The notes under the pieces: model-generated
What the model was told of the DNA's origin: nothing
Databases searched by the model: none
What the model saw: the letters and a program-made list of their open reading frames with translations, nothing else
DNA from: Aphanomyces cochlioides
Taxonomy: Eukaryota > Oomycota > Saprolegniomycetes > Saprolegniales > Verrucalvaceae
NCBI GenBank assembly: GCA_019828595.1
Contig: JAHQRK010000020.1
Span: forward strand, 1,302,001-1,366,000
DNA length: 64,000 bases
Direction of reading: 5' to 3'
Translations under genes and position numbers: made by a program
In this document: one piece after another, positions 1 through 9,992 of the stretch
How the letters are laid out: every line of letters starts with the position of its first letter
How positions within the stretch are numbered: position 1 is the stretch's first letter

Positions 1-251
1 TTTTGCATTATTTCTCAACTTCAGCAGAATGGCGCCTTGAACCGCGAAAATATGGCGATAAGTTTCTTTAAAGCGGGTCCATCCAAGCTCTACTATTACT
101 TATCATCAATTATAAGCATTATTCATCGTTGTGACGAGCAAAATCCAATGCCTTGTCACTGTTAACCCACTATTTCATCCAGGATTGGTGAATTCGTACA
201 TGTTGAGAAGTTAGTGAGCATTTAGTTCAGTCAGAACAGCCGTATCTTGCG

Positions 252-959
252 TCACACACTCCTCGCAGCTTCCTTAAGAGTAATCTGAATCACCTCGTGT
301 GTCTGCATGAGCGGACGAGCGTGGACAAAGGACACGATGCGGCCGGTTGTTGTGCTAATTATCCGGCACTCCCGTAACTGATGGAAAACGCTTGCAGGCT
401 TCAATCTTCGCAGCTCCGGCGAGAGCCTAGTTTGGCAATACTGAGACCTCATGAGCTGAACTGGAACTGGGTGGACTGTTTGCGAAATCTCTCTATTGAC
501 ACGTGGAGGAGACGGCGGAAGTGGAATGATTATACTGACGGTACTGTCTTGTCGTTTGACAAGTGAAGTCAATATGTTCAAAGGCTCCGTGGATGCGTCG
601 TGTTGCTGAATGACGTGGCGATGGTTAAGACATACAACATCGAGTACTACGTTGAGGAAATATTTTCCACAATTCGTCAGTAGCAATTCGTACTTGGCGC
701 ACTTGCTGGCGTGGCAGTAACATTTCACATTTTGCGATTTCCACGCTTACTACTCATCGCTCTTCAGCTTAGCGCAATGTATCACCGATGACAAGTTTCA
801 CGACCACTCTCGGATACGACAGGTCGCCGAGACGTTCCACGGCGATGTTGTCATCAAGCACGAAGTTACTTATGTTTACGACGACAATTCCGTCATCGTC
901 ATCTCGTTTTCAGGATGGTATCGATCATCGTCAAGAGGATTAATCGAAGTTGCCTCCAT
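252..959 (-). CDS. Possible multi-exon hypothetical gene (unrecognised)
   Basis: I do not recognise this gene. On the minus strand an ATG at 959 opens a 27-codon run (acidic, MEATSINPLDDDRYHP). A second frame over about 780-915 reads a hydrophobic stretch with GIVVVNISNFVLDDN and LSYPRVVVKLVIGDT. A third open stretch from 728 to 252 starts MKCYCHASKCAKYELL and is rich in Cys and hydrophobic residues. The middle stretch has the look of real coding sequence, so the three pieces may be exons of one gene, or a frameshifted gene; the exact splice sites are not clear. No oomycete initiator is seen before 959. It lies downstream of the START/FYVE gene on the same strand. It could also be chance open sequence. 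Confidence 0.25.
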
Positions 960-1032
960 TTCAATATTTCGATAGCGTCACCCCTAATGCAGCTTCATAA
1001 ATAGTCAAATGTTTAGTAAATTTTACAAGTCT

Positions 1033-2297
1033 CTAGGCAAGAGAAGTTATTTGCGGGCGCTTCTTCGTGCTCCAAACTTTTGAATCCACAATCAATTCAA
1101 AATTGTCAAGCCTTGGTGACGTGGTCGAAGCTGATCGACTGAGTGGAGTCGGGTAGATGGTGGACGCTGATCGACTGAGTGGAGTTGGGTAGCCCTCGCT
1201 GCCACAGCGGGATCCTTCTGTGTTGCTCATGGACGAGCGCCACCAAGCTTGTCTATCATCTCCGTCGTGTTGTTTGCCCAAAGCACATTTCGTGCAAACA
1301 TGGGCTTGCGCATCAAATCCTCGATTTTTCACATGCCACAAGCGAATACACCGACGACAACAAACTTCTCCGCATTTCAAACAATTGGCTTTCTTGCTGA
1401 ATGGACCAAACCGCCGAGTACAGAGGAAACAAGAGCTGGCTAGAGCGAGTGGCTTGGCCTCATCTAGCCTCATAAATGGCGTCTTGCTCAATCGATTTTC
1501 ACGGAGAAAGCGATCAATATCAGTCAAATTGCGGCATCGCTTCCTTGACGTCATATCGGTTAACCATTGTGCATAATCACCAATCGAACCTCCCGTAGCT
1601 GTGTGGGAGATAAAGGTGACGCCAATGTAGCCAGGTTTGTCCAACAACTCGGTGAAAACATAGCCTGAGCAATTAACCGCCATGCGAACGAACCCAGGCA
1701 TTACTGGACAACAGGGCAAATCAACCGACCGGATACATCGGACCCAAACAGGCTTGCCATTGAATTCAAATGCGTGGTGGACAACCAACAGACAAGCATC
1801 GCGGCGCATCAAAAAACTGTCCATGGAGTGCTTGAATCCTTGCCACGAAATGCCAACCATTTCTTGTGGCGTCTGGTAAGTTGCGGGAACGATCGAGTAC
1901 AAATTGATCGTGTCGTCCGTCACCTTTTCAAATCGTCGACGATATTCTTTGGCTTCCTCCGTCGTTTGGGAACGAAATAGGTCAAAGATTTCAGTCATTG
2001 TGCCCATGACTTCAATCGTGGAAAGGAACGGAGTGGCTAAGAACGCGTCGTGCTTGGTTTCAGCTACTTTTCCCGCATATATTCTAAAGTTGCGCTCGTT
2101 TGAATCCAGCTCCCATTGAATCGGACCACCGATCAATTGGGACTTCTCCGCCTACATCAAGATTAATATGGGTGCGTGGTAAGGTCACGTACGAGTTCAT
2201 GAGCCGACGCAATTGCAAGCTCTTTGAAAAGTTCTCTTTCACTGCGTCCGAGCGGTGGGCAGTGGAAAAAGTTGGGCGGTGGTTGCTTACCACTCAT
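1033..2297 (-). CDS. START-like plus FYVE-type zinc-finger protein, copy 1 (two exons)
   Basis: A 407-aa protein from two exons: 2297-2193 (35 codons, MSGKQPPPNFFHCPPL...) and 2151-1033, separated by a 41-nt phase-0 intron. Residues about 40-250 resemble the START-like lipid-binding region of oomycete START/FYVE proteins (WELDS, EIFDLFRSQTTEEAKEY, NLYSIVP, VHHAFEFNGK, GDYAQWLTDMTSRKRC). Residues 276-324 form a FYVE-type zinc finger with eight Cys (C-x2-C, NCLKCGEVCCRRC, C-x2-C); the usual basic RHHCR patch is replaced by KKANCLKCG. A Ser/Thr-rich tail carries a duplicated TPLSRSAST. Such proteins usually bind phosphoinositides on endomembranes; that is family inference. The start is fixed by alignment to the copy at 11248 and by an initiator just upstream. 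It looks intact. Confidence 0.85.
2152..2192 (-). other. Intron of START/FYVE copy 1 (41 nt)
   Basis: Minus-strand intron with donor GTACGTGACC and acceptor GATGTAG. Removing it joins exon 1 (ending SAHEL) to exon 2 (starting AEKSQL) in phase 0. The paralogue at 11248 has an intron of the same length, position and phase, which supports both models. Confidence 0.8.
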
Positions 2298-2301
2298 GGC
2301 G

Positions 2302-2315
2302 CAAATTGAAAAATA
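2302..2315 (-). promoter_or_regulatory. Oomycete-type flanking/initiator element, START/FYVE copy 1
   Basis: Minus-strand TATTTTTCAATTTG ends 4 nt before the ATG at 2297. The CAATTT half fits the flanking promoter region consensus CAWTTT; the initiator half is imperfect. Confidence 0.5.
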
Positions 2316-2450
2316 GACCTAGGTGCGTTGACGCCAGCTGTGCGACAACATCACAGTCAACACTGTATCGACGTTCTTTTTCAAGTCGCTTGCTCAAAAT
2401 GTGAACATGCGCAATGGATGCACCCAATCTGAGGGCAATGACGATGCAGA

Positions 2451-2640
2451 TACAGTAGTCCTCCAGTTTTCACCTCCTGAATAGTTTCAAAAATTATATC
2501 AGGATATTATGATTGGAATTTCAATTTTTTTAAGGTTTGCAGTGTTTATAATAGAAACCGTTAAAACAAATATTCGTAAAAGAATAATATTACAAAGTAT
2601 GTATGTTTTGAAGGGAATGCGACACTGGCGGACTACTGAA
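2451..2640. mobile_element. Decayed pogo-type MITE (about 190 bp)
   Basis: The left end reads TACAGTAGTCCTCCAGTTTT and the right end (reverse complement) TTCAGTAGTCCGCCAGTG. Both match the TIR of the element at 28158-28638 with a few changes. The interior is AT-rich and non-coding. It is shorter than its relative, so probably internally deleted. Confidence 0.5.
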
Positions 2641-4239
2641 CGTACCAATGACGTGACCATATGTGTCCATCATTTCGGACGAGGATACAGTACTCTCTAT
2701 AGAGGACACCAAACTCCACTTTCCCAGCACTATGGAATGCCATACAGCAATAGATTGACTCCCCGCTTGGATATGGTTTCGATGGTCACAATTTCTTTTG
2801 ATTACCGAGGCAGGAAACATCTACGTGCTGTGATTCATAACCAGATTTGAGTATTTTGACAGCGTTTCTTGCCATGGCCGCAGATGCTTCGATGCAAGTT
2901 CGCAGGATGGGTTTCAAATGCCTATGTTGTGTATACCCAAACCCGCCAATATAAAATAAAACAGGAAGTACATTCTCGGCAAGCATTATAGAGTTCAGGT
3001 GAGCTTCTCAATATGCTCAATGTTACTACTTACTCCAAGAATCGATATGTCATTAAATACTATTTTATGCAAAATATAATTTTATAGGTGTTTCCGAAAA
3101 GTCATTTTGGAAGTTTGAATATACCTGGACCTGGGAGCATCCTCCATTGAGGTAGCTCTATAATTGGCATAGGCGTTGAAATTCGGGTTCTTTAGAGACC
3201 AATCGCGCACTGAGATCGTTAATGAGTCCAACTTGAACAGTCACCTTGAAGAACAACTGATTGGATTCCCATCCTTCAAAGATGAAGAAGACTTGCGTCC
3301 ACATACTATTAATAGTACATATTACGCATTGTACAACAATGGATTTATGTCATGAGCGTTTAAGAGAATATTCGTGGGCCTGAGAATGACCCAGATGCAG
3401 TTCGCGTGGTTGAAAGCGTAACGTAAACAGATCTCGACATCATCCAGACTGCTTCCGGATAAGCAATAAATTTTGACGATTCTCCATGAATAAATTGATA
3501 AGCTCATGACCTTTTAAAATTATTGTCTTTTTATGCTTTTTGAAAACTTATTATCTTTGCAGGTGAAAACGAACGTCATTCGCAATTATAAGCCAGCAAC
3601 TTAGGCAGGATATTTTGTTGCAAAGGTGATTGATTCTTGAGTCTGAAAGTGGCCAACCAGACGTTAATTATCCCCACTCTTTTGGATAACTGGGTTGTGA
3701 GATACAGATAAAAGCAGTCGCGATGATGTCGTGGTCTGTAAACAGGAGAATTCTCGATCCCAAAACATTCAGAATTTTGGGTCAACGGAGCAAATCTGCA
3801 GCTGGTTGCGACTAAGCAGGAAGCCACGCCTACTACACTGTACTAGTACTGTTTTTGAGTTGGTCAAAACTCGCTGTAATTATGGAGTTTTTCCATTGTT
3901 GTCATAGGTAATATTTACTACGTAGTATCAATAAGAAAGTATTTTTTGTCAAGAGATTCTACTAAAATGTACATGAATATAACATTTAAATTCATAGTAT
4001 ATTATTTTTTAGGATATTGATACAGTGATCCCTCAGTTTTTGCTCCTGCCCCAAAATATAAATTCTAAAAGGTTATATTTGAAGTTGAAACATGCATTTA
4101 TAGAGTCACTTTGTGGTCCATTGAAACACATCAGTTCAAGAGCTCGTGCAACCAATGCCCAGGCGTAATTGTGGGAACGACCGCCTGAACGATGGACCTT
4201 GTACGAGGGGTGATGCCCGTATGCCCCAAGCAGTTTCGA

Positions 4240-5799
4240 ATACAGTCCGTTCTCGAATTAAGAACATCTACTCCAAGTCTATATCCTGCAAAAATAAATA
4301 TATATATAAGTTTCAATCAGGTAAATCAGACAGGGTAGGTATGACGTCAGTCAGTAGCATTCTTCAATGGGACCACACACGAGATTGCGCTTGACCAACA
4401 AGCACAGGTCGGCTTTGATCGATCATCATGCGGAAAACCCCAATACAACACACGACGACCTAGCTGTCTGGTTAAAGGAGGAGTTTAAGCTTCCCCGATG
4501 GCCTGCAAGATGTACCATTACGAAGATTTTGAGCCACCACACGGCCTCAGAAGATGCAGTCCCATGGACGAAATCCAACGTGCAGCCCCAAGCACCAGAC
4601 TTGGAAAAGCGACTCATGAAATGGATCAATGTCTGTGAGCAATGGAACGTCCCAATCGTGACGTTTTCCACGATACGAGTCAAATGCAGCCAGCTCCGAC
4701 GCCAAATGAAAGAAGAAGGATGTGCATTGAGTCCAAGACTCGACTCTTTGACCTTTTCCAACGGTTGGATCTCTATTTTTGAAGCTCGACATGGTTTGAA
4801 ATCTCGAAAGACTTATGGAGAGGCTGCATCGACGTTTATTCAACGAGTTGAGGAAGGTAGAAAAGAACTCCATGAAATCACAAAATCATTCCCAAAGTGT
4901 GACGACTTTAATATGGACGAAACGGCCTACGTTAATTGTGCTGCGCCAACTCGAACAATTTCACAATCATGTGTTTCTGGACGGAAGTCGTCAAAAAAAG
5001 AGTAACGGTGGCCATCACGAGCAACGCAGACGGGTCTTGTATGCCTCCTCTGCTCTTTGTTGGGTCTGCGAAGAATCCACGTTGCTTCAAAAATGAAAAC
5101 CTTGAAGAAATGGGCTGTCAATACTTGAGCGCGCCCAAAGATTGAATGACACGAAGTGTGTTTGGTCATTGGGCTCTCGGCTTCAACGAGAAGATGCGAC
5201 TTGAAGATCGTCATGTTCTGCTCCTCCTTGACAATGCGTCGTCGCATCAATACGACGGAGTTTTGTCAAATGTTACAATCAAGAAATTACCTCCAAATAC
5301 TACGGCATATCTACAGCCCCAAGATGCTGGGATTATACGCAAGTTCAAATCCAAAATAGAGGAGCAGAAGACTTTGGAAATGCTACGGAAGTTCGATGAG
5401 CTGTTGGCTCAATGCGATGACAACGACAAAGAAAATTTCCATATGAAGGTCAACAAGCTTCATGAGGTCACTCTATTTGAAGCGATGCAATGGGCGGTAC
5501 AGGCCTGGAATGAATTGGATGCAAGCTCAATCGCTAACTGCTGGCGGCACGTGAACATTTTCGATGAAGACATGTATGAACTTGATGGTGAACTTCGGCA
5601 AATAAGACTGTAATTGTATATCACTGTCAATTGTTTCTGGATCTTCATATCTTGTGTAGTCATGTGTGGACGGACTTCACTACTCATCAACTTGTACAGT
5701 ACACAATGACAAATATAGATTTATACAATGCCTTTCATGTAATAAAACCTCCGAAAATTTATCCTGACACCCATGTTCTTAATTCGAGAACGGACTGTA
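4240..5799 (+). mobile_element. Inner pogo/Tigger-type transposon (1560 bp)
   Basis: Perfect 27-bp terminal inverted repeats (TACAGTCCGTTCTCGAATTA...) at 4240-4266 and 5773-5799, with TA at both junctions as expected for Tc1/mariner/pogo insertion. Joining the outer sequence across the element, keeping one TA, restores the outer transposase frame (DVTDAT|IRNCLGHTGI). It carries the transposase remnant at 4367-5613. Confidence 0.8.
4367..5613 (+). pseudogene. pogo/Tigger-type transposase, one frameshift and one stop
   Basis: Cut-and-paste transposase of the inner element. From MGPHTRLRLTNKHRSAL it has an N-terminal DNA-binding helix-turn-helix half, a CENP-B/Tc5-like HTH (SFSNGWISIFEARHGLKSR style), then a DDE_1 catalytic core: FNMDET (first Asp), VLLLLDNASSH (second Asp) and LQPQDAGIIRKFK (third Asp). 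The C-terminus has FEAMQWAVQAWNEL and IANCWRHV. A -1 frameshift lies between about 4930 and 5000, and an in-frame TGA at 5143-5145 separates the last two catalytic Asp from the rest. All three Asp codons survive, so decay is recent. The first ATG at 4367 fits the family N-terminus. Confidence 0.8.
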
Positions 5800-6182
5800 G
5801 TCGCATCCGTAACGTCGTTCCAAGCTCCTGTTGACCATTCCATCGCCGTCAAGACATCAACCGCAAAGCTGTTCCTCGCCTCGACGTTCTCGTTCTTCTC
5901 GATCACGTTGATCGCATGGTCCATGCACAATAGACCATTGAATTCAAATTTTGAATCGACTTCAAATGCATCATGAAATTTTATATGAGTATAAAGTTTA
6001 GTTTATACAGGAATATTCATTTATAAGGGGAGCAAAAACTGAGGGAGCACTGTATTAGCAAAACATCAACAATTGCCAAAACAAGTCAAGTTTCATGCGA
6101 TAGATGCCGAAAGGGTCGTGCGGTTTGTACAGAAGTGTGTTAACTGTGGTAACTTCTAGGGCATTTCAGTGTAATTGTAACT

Positions 6183-6998
6183 TCAAAACGGGTTTATTGA
6201 CCGACCTACAATTGCTGTCCAATATTTTCGGAGATGATGTTGTGGATCTTGACTGCCTGGAGTTGTGTGGCCATCGCTGCCAAAATGGGATTCATCTGTG
6301 TAACTTTGCGACCACACACTGGGCTTTCGATTGTCGGGCTTGCCAAGCGCACACTTGGTACAGACGCTGGCTTGGGCATCAAATCCTCGATTTTTCACAT
6401 CCCCCAGTCGAATACATCGACGGCAACACACTTCACCACATTTCAGACAATTCGTTCTCTTGCTCAAAGGACCAAACCTTCTCGTACAGAGGCAATACGA
6501 GCTGGCTAGAGCGACTGGCTTGGTCTCGTCTGGCTTCAAAAATGGCGTCTTGCTCATTCGGTTCTCGCGCAGAACACGATCAATTTCTGTCAAATTGCGG
6601 CATCGCTTCCTCGACGTCATGTCGACAATCCACGACGCGTAATCGCCGACTGTACCACCAGCGTCGGCATGTACAATAAACGAGACGTCAATGTAGCCTG
6701 GTTTGTCTGACTCGGAAAAAATGTGGCCTGAGCAATGATGGGTCATGCGAACGTAGCCAGGCAGTTCAGGGCAACAAGACAAGGCAACCAACTTGAGGCA
6801 TCGAGCCCACACATGCTTGCCATTGAATTCAAATGCGTGGTGGACGTCCAAAAGACAAGCATCGCGGCGAATGACAAGTTTGTCCACGGAGGGTTTGAAT
6901 CCACGCCATGAAATACCTATCATTTCATGCGGTGTCTCGGGAGTCACAGGGACGACCGAGTACTAGTTGACGGCATCTTCCAGGACTTTGCCAAATCG
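6183..6998 (-). pseudogene. START/FYVE family, copy 2 (5'-truncated)
   Basis: Decayed paralogue of the genes at 2297 and 11248. Alignment begins near 6998 (CRFGKVLEDAVN); everything before it, including exon 1 and the first third of the START-like region, is missing. An in-frame TAG at 6963-6965 replaces the Leu of the NLYSIV motif. Downstream about 254 codons are open: VHHAFEFNGKHVWARC, GDYASWIVDMTSRKRC, and the complete eight-Cys FYVE-type finger (CLCTRRFG, NCLKCGEVCCRRC, CTKC). The tail is unrelated to the other copies' tails. Because the 3' part is still open, the loss is probably recent or the C-terminal part is re-used. Confidence 0.75.
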
Positions 6999-7867
6999 GC
7001 AATCACACTAGTATCCGGACGTTGGGGAAGTACGGTACCCTATCGATGGGTCAAAGAAAATGGTTCGTGTTAAGTGCATACGTAACGTTAGTGGCTATGA
7101 CATCGCCAGAGCAGCGAAACATATCTCACGACATCCATTAGATTTGCAGGCGGTTTCAAGTGCGAGCAGTAGCATAGCTTTGTAGATTTAATGGCACGTG
7201 ATGGCAGTGTACAGCTACATACAGTACAAGAAGTTTTGGCCCTTTGTATGATCAAGCGTGCTCTACCATTCAATAAAGTAGTATTTCACAGCGCAGACTT
7301 TGAATCTGTTTTAAGCTATTGTATCAATCGTTTAAGCTTCCCAGTCACGAAGCTATTGCAGACACCCACTTGATCAATAAATTTAATCACATGCAGTTGA
7401 TTGTAAGATCGGAGAATAATGTGATATGACGTTCATCTGACGCATTTCCAACATAGAGGCGTCTGCCTTGGCATAAGGAGGCTGAGAGTACCCGCCAATG
7501 CCCCCTAGTGCCCACTGACTCGGAGCACAGACTTTTTTCACACCAGATTGGTTTGTCAATAATTGCAATATTGAAAAATTCAATATTTTTGTTCAAATTT
7601 TGATCTATATTCCAAATTCACTCTTGGCTTTTTCCTTTCGAACATGCTTTGACTGGTGGTTTTCCATCTGAGTTATTGTCAGTGGTAATTTCTACAATTT
7701 GCTGGCACAAAGTAGTATTTGCCAATCAATTCCAAAAAAACTTTTTTAAAAGTCTCTTTTTCCTTTGTTTTAAAAAACAAAGGAAAATAAGAAAACGTTT
7801 TAAAACGGTTATTAAACGATCTGTTATTTATGTTTAAATAACTAACGCATCTCTAGGTATAACTCAC

Positions 7868-8170
7868 ATGTTGACAAATTTGAGAAAGTCGTTTCTCTCT
7901 AATCGCCGACACTGCGAGAATGCATTCAGCGGGAGACTGCACCGACACAACAAGGTTGCATGGTTTTGCGCTCTGATCGCTGACAGCTTGCAAAGAAACA
8001 ACATGAAGAAGCGGCTCGACTGGGTAAGGAGGGACCATCTCGATGCTCTTCTATCACATACAGTAGATGGTGGAATGCAGGACGATGAGGAAGGATTTTT
8101 GCATCAAAATGATGTCGGGCCTACCTTTGAGGAATGGATTTCGCGGACACTGACACGGTCAAAAACTTGA
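7868..8170 (+). CDS. Hypothetical short ORF, unrecognised
   Basis: ATG at 7868, 100 codons, basic N-terminal half (LRKSFLSNRRHCENAF) and acidic C-terminal half (DEEGFLHQNDVGPTFEEW). No family is recognised and the upstream sequence lacks the initiator seen at the credible host genes. It lies 270 bp left of the Merlin element. It may be an exon of something larger or chance. Confidence 0.2.
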   Translation: MLTNLRKSFLSNRRHCENAFSGRLHRHNKVAWFCALIADSLQRNNMKKRLDWVRRDHLDALLSHTVDGGMQDDEEGFLHQNDVGPTFEEWISRTLTRSKT

Positions 8171-8432
8171 AGGGCAGGCCAATCCGCCCATAAAATCATA
8201 GACTCTTGTATATGACATTCTTGTTTGCCTGAGCATTGTCAACAACTTGAAGACGAAGCCTGCACCACCAACAACCTTCCATGGGCATTACTACCGACAA
8301 GCCTGTCACCGGTAGAATGATGTGAAAGGCATTAGCGCGACTCTTGGCTGCATTTGCAAACCTTCAGGACACAAGAACGAAATCATACAGTGCAAAGCAC
8401 CAGCGGCCAGCTACTTCATTGTTGATGCGGTT

Positions 8433-8440
8433 GTCGTGTC
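8433..8440. repeat. Merlin target-site duplication, left
   Basis: GTCGTGTC immediately outside the left TIR; identical to 9728-9735. Confidence 0.9.
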
Positions 8441-9727
8441 GGCTCTGCCACAACATCTCCCCGCAAATTGTTTAACATAAATAAATGAACATTATCTATA
8501 AACATTACGGATAACAATTACAAATTCGTCCGGATAAGACAAATGACTGCCAAAATTTCGGCGGGCGATTTCAATCGAAGTCACTCAACCCCATTTCCTC
8601 CCCGTACTCACTTCGTCTTTCACAGAGTAGCCATGAGTGGCTACGACTTGTCCAATGCTGCCCGTTTCTCATACACAGCGATTCATGAGGCACTCAAAAC
8701 GGATGAATCCGTTGTCCGTTGGTGCATGCAAGCGGGTCTCATTAGATCTGCTATGTACTGTAAGAACTGTGGAAGTTCTATGCGTCTGACCGCTATGCGA
8801 TAGCGCTGCCATAAGGGGTCATGCTCCAAGAGCGAGATAAGCGTGAGAAGTGGAACATTCTTTAAGAAATTCCACATTAGCATCTCAAAAGTCGTGAGAT
8901 TGCTCTACTGTTGGGCAGCTCAACGACCCGTTACTTATGCGGCTCAGGAAGTTACGGTTTCAGTAACGACCGTTACGAAACTCTACGGAGAATGTCGAGA
9001 TATCTGCTCGGAAGATCTTGTGGATGCAATGCTATGGTAAGTCTTTCTCTCAGGATCTCTTTAAAAGTGTTTTCTAGATAGGCGGCGAGGGATGTATCGT
9101 CGAAATAGACGAAACTTCTCTTAAAAAGAAATCTAAGTATAATCGTGGCCGCCATTATGACGACTGCTGGCTCTTCGGTGGAGTAGATCGAGCCACGGGG
9201 AAGTGGTTGGTCGCCTTGTTTTCAATGATAGGTCGAAACAAACACTTTCTACAATCATCAAGCAGCATATCAAGCTGGGAACTTTGATTTTCTCGGACAA
9301 ATTCTCTTGATATGTGTCCGCAAACGAGAGACACACTCTAGAGAACAACAGACTGTTGTCAGGTAGTTTTCAGTTACGATTTGTACTTATTGATCTGATA
9401 GATATGAATTATTGGCATCAATGGGTCAACCATTCGAGGAATTTTGTGAATCCCTCGAATGGTGCCCACACAAAACTATTGAAGGTGTGTGGGAAATGCG
9501 TGTGAAGAGGCATTTGAAGGCCATGCGCGGTGTAGCGAAGGATATGATTCCTGAGCTACTTGATGAGTACCTCTGGCGATCCTGGTTTTTCGCGATGCGT
9601 GCTCGCGACGAGCAAATCATGTGTGGAATAAATATGTCAAGCTATAAGCTCCAGATAAATCAATAATGAATTCACTATATTAAATAAGTTTTCATTTAGT
9701 TTTGCGGGGAGATGTTGTGGCAGAGCC
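8441..9727 (+). mobile_element. Merlin-type DNA transposon (1287 bp) with 8-bp TSD
   Basis: Perfect 27-bp terminal inverted repeats (GGCTCTGCCACAACATCTCC...) at 8441-8467 and 9701-9727. Both ends are flanked by the identical octamer GTCGTGTC (8433-8440 and 9728-9735). TIRs starting with GG and 8-bp target duplications are typical of the Merlin superfamily, and the interior encodes a Merlin/IS1016-type transposase, so three independent signals agree. The ends are perfect but the transposase is broken, so this copy could only move in trans. Confidence 0.9.
8543..9666 (+). pseudogene. Merlin (ISXO2-like/IS1595) transposase, decayed
   Basis: Order of domains: a C-x2-C zinc ribbon near 8758-8830 (CKNCGSS ... 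CHKGSC), a helix-turn-helix segment, then the ISXO2-like catalytic core with GGEGCIVEIDET (first Asp), YNRGR, LFGGVDR, a second acidic site IFSDK, WVNHSRNFVNP, and the C-terminal HKTIEGVWEMRVKRHL / LLDEYLWR. Lesions: TAG at 8801-8803 inside the zinc ribbon where families have Trp, TGA after IFSDKFS near 9308, and two -1 frame steps (about 9240 and 9470). A GTAAGT donor at about 9039 with a TAG acceptor near 9080 suggests a natural intron, but the phase no longer fits. Confidence 0.8.
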
Positions 9728-9735
9728 GTCGTGTC
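9728..9735. repeat. Merlin target-site duplication, right
   Basis: GTCGTGTC immediately outside the right TIR; identical to 8433-8440. Confidence 0.9.
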
Positions 9736-9992
9736 AACATCAGTAGAGTTGCAATGACGACTTTGTCTTTTCTTCCTTTGAATTTTTTCCTTACCCTTTA
9801 TCTGTGGCTTAGTTTTGCGTCTTCATTTTCTTCGAGTCCCAAGAGAGCGTTGATGTCAGCTGAAAGGATTCCAAGTATGTACTCTGGAGTGCTCTACTTG
9901 GTTCGACACTGGGAAAAATTTGATCTCGTGCAAGTACTCCTGACGACTAATGCTCCAAGACCGCTTTGACAAAAGCATCCATGTTAAACTTC

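Larger units (their letters stand above)
2298..4020. other. Intergenic stretch, no gene seen apart from a decayed MITE
   Basis: About 1.7 kb of AT-rich DNA. The only structure I can support is the decayed TIR element at 2451-2640. The short open frames are not conserved in style and lack an initiator motif. Confidence 0.5.
4021..6054 (-). mobile_element. Outer pogo/Tigger-type element, interrupted by a second one
   Basis: Terminal inverted repeats lie at 4021-4046 and 6029-6054 (TACAGTGATCCCTCAGTTTT...; 25 of 26 bases identical), bounded by TA. Without the inner element (4240-5799) it is about 474 bp, close to the 481-bp relative at 28158. Its minus strand keeps the C-terminal end of a pogo transposase on both sides of the insertion: DVLTAMEWSTGAWNDV near 5800-5870 and GHTGITPRT near 4190-4235. 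It is therefore an internally deleted, non-autonomous copy that was later hit by an autonomous relative. Confidence 0.75.
6999..8440. other. Gene-poor stretch; short palindrome at 7758-7787
   Basis: AT-rich DNA with no gene I can support. An open frame at 7868-8170 (100 codons, ending GPTFEEWISRTLTRSKT) has no recognisable domain and no promoter motif. A perfect 14-bp-arm palindrome (TTTTCCTTTGTTTT) sits at 7758-7787. Confidence 0.4.

Noticed and set aside
7758..7787. Perfect 30-bp palindrome as a regulatory hairpin or terminator
   Set aside because: AT-rich, no gene nearby that it could serve; may be chance in T-rich DNA.
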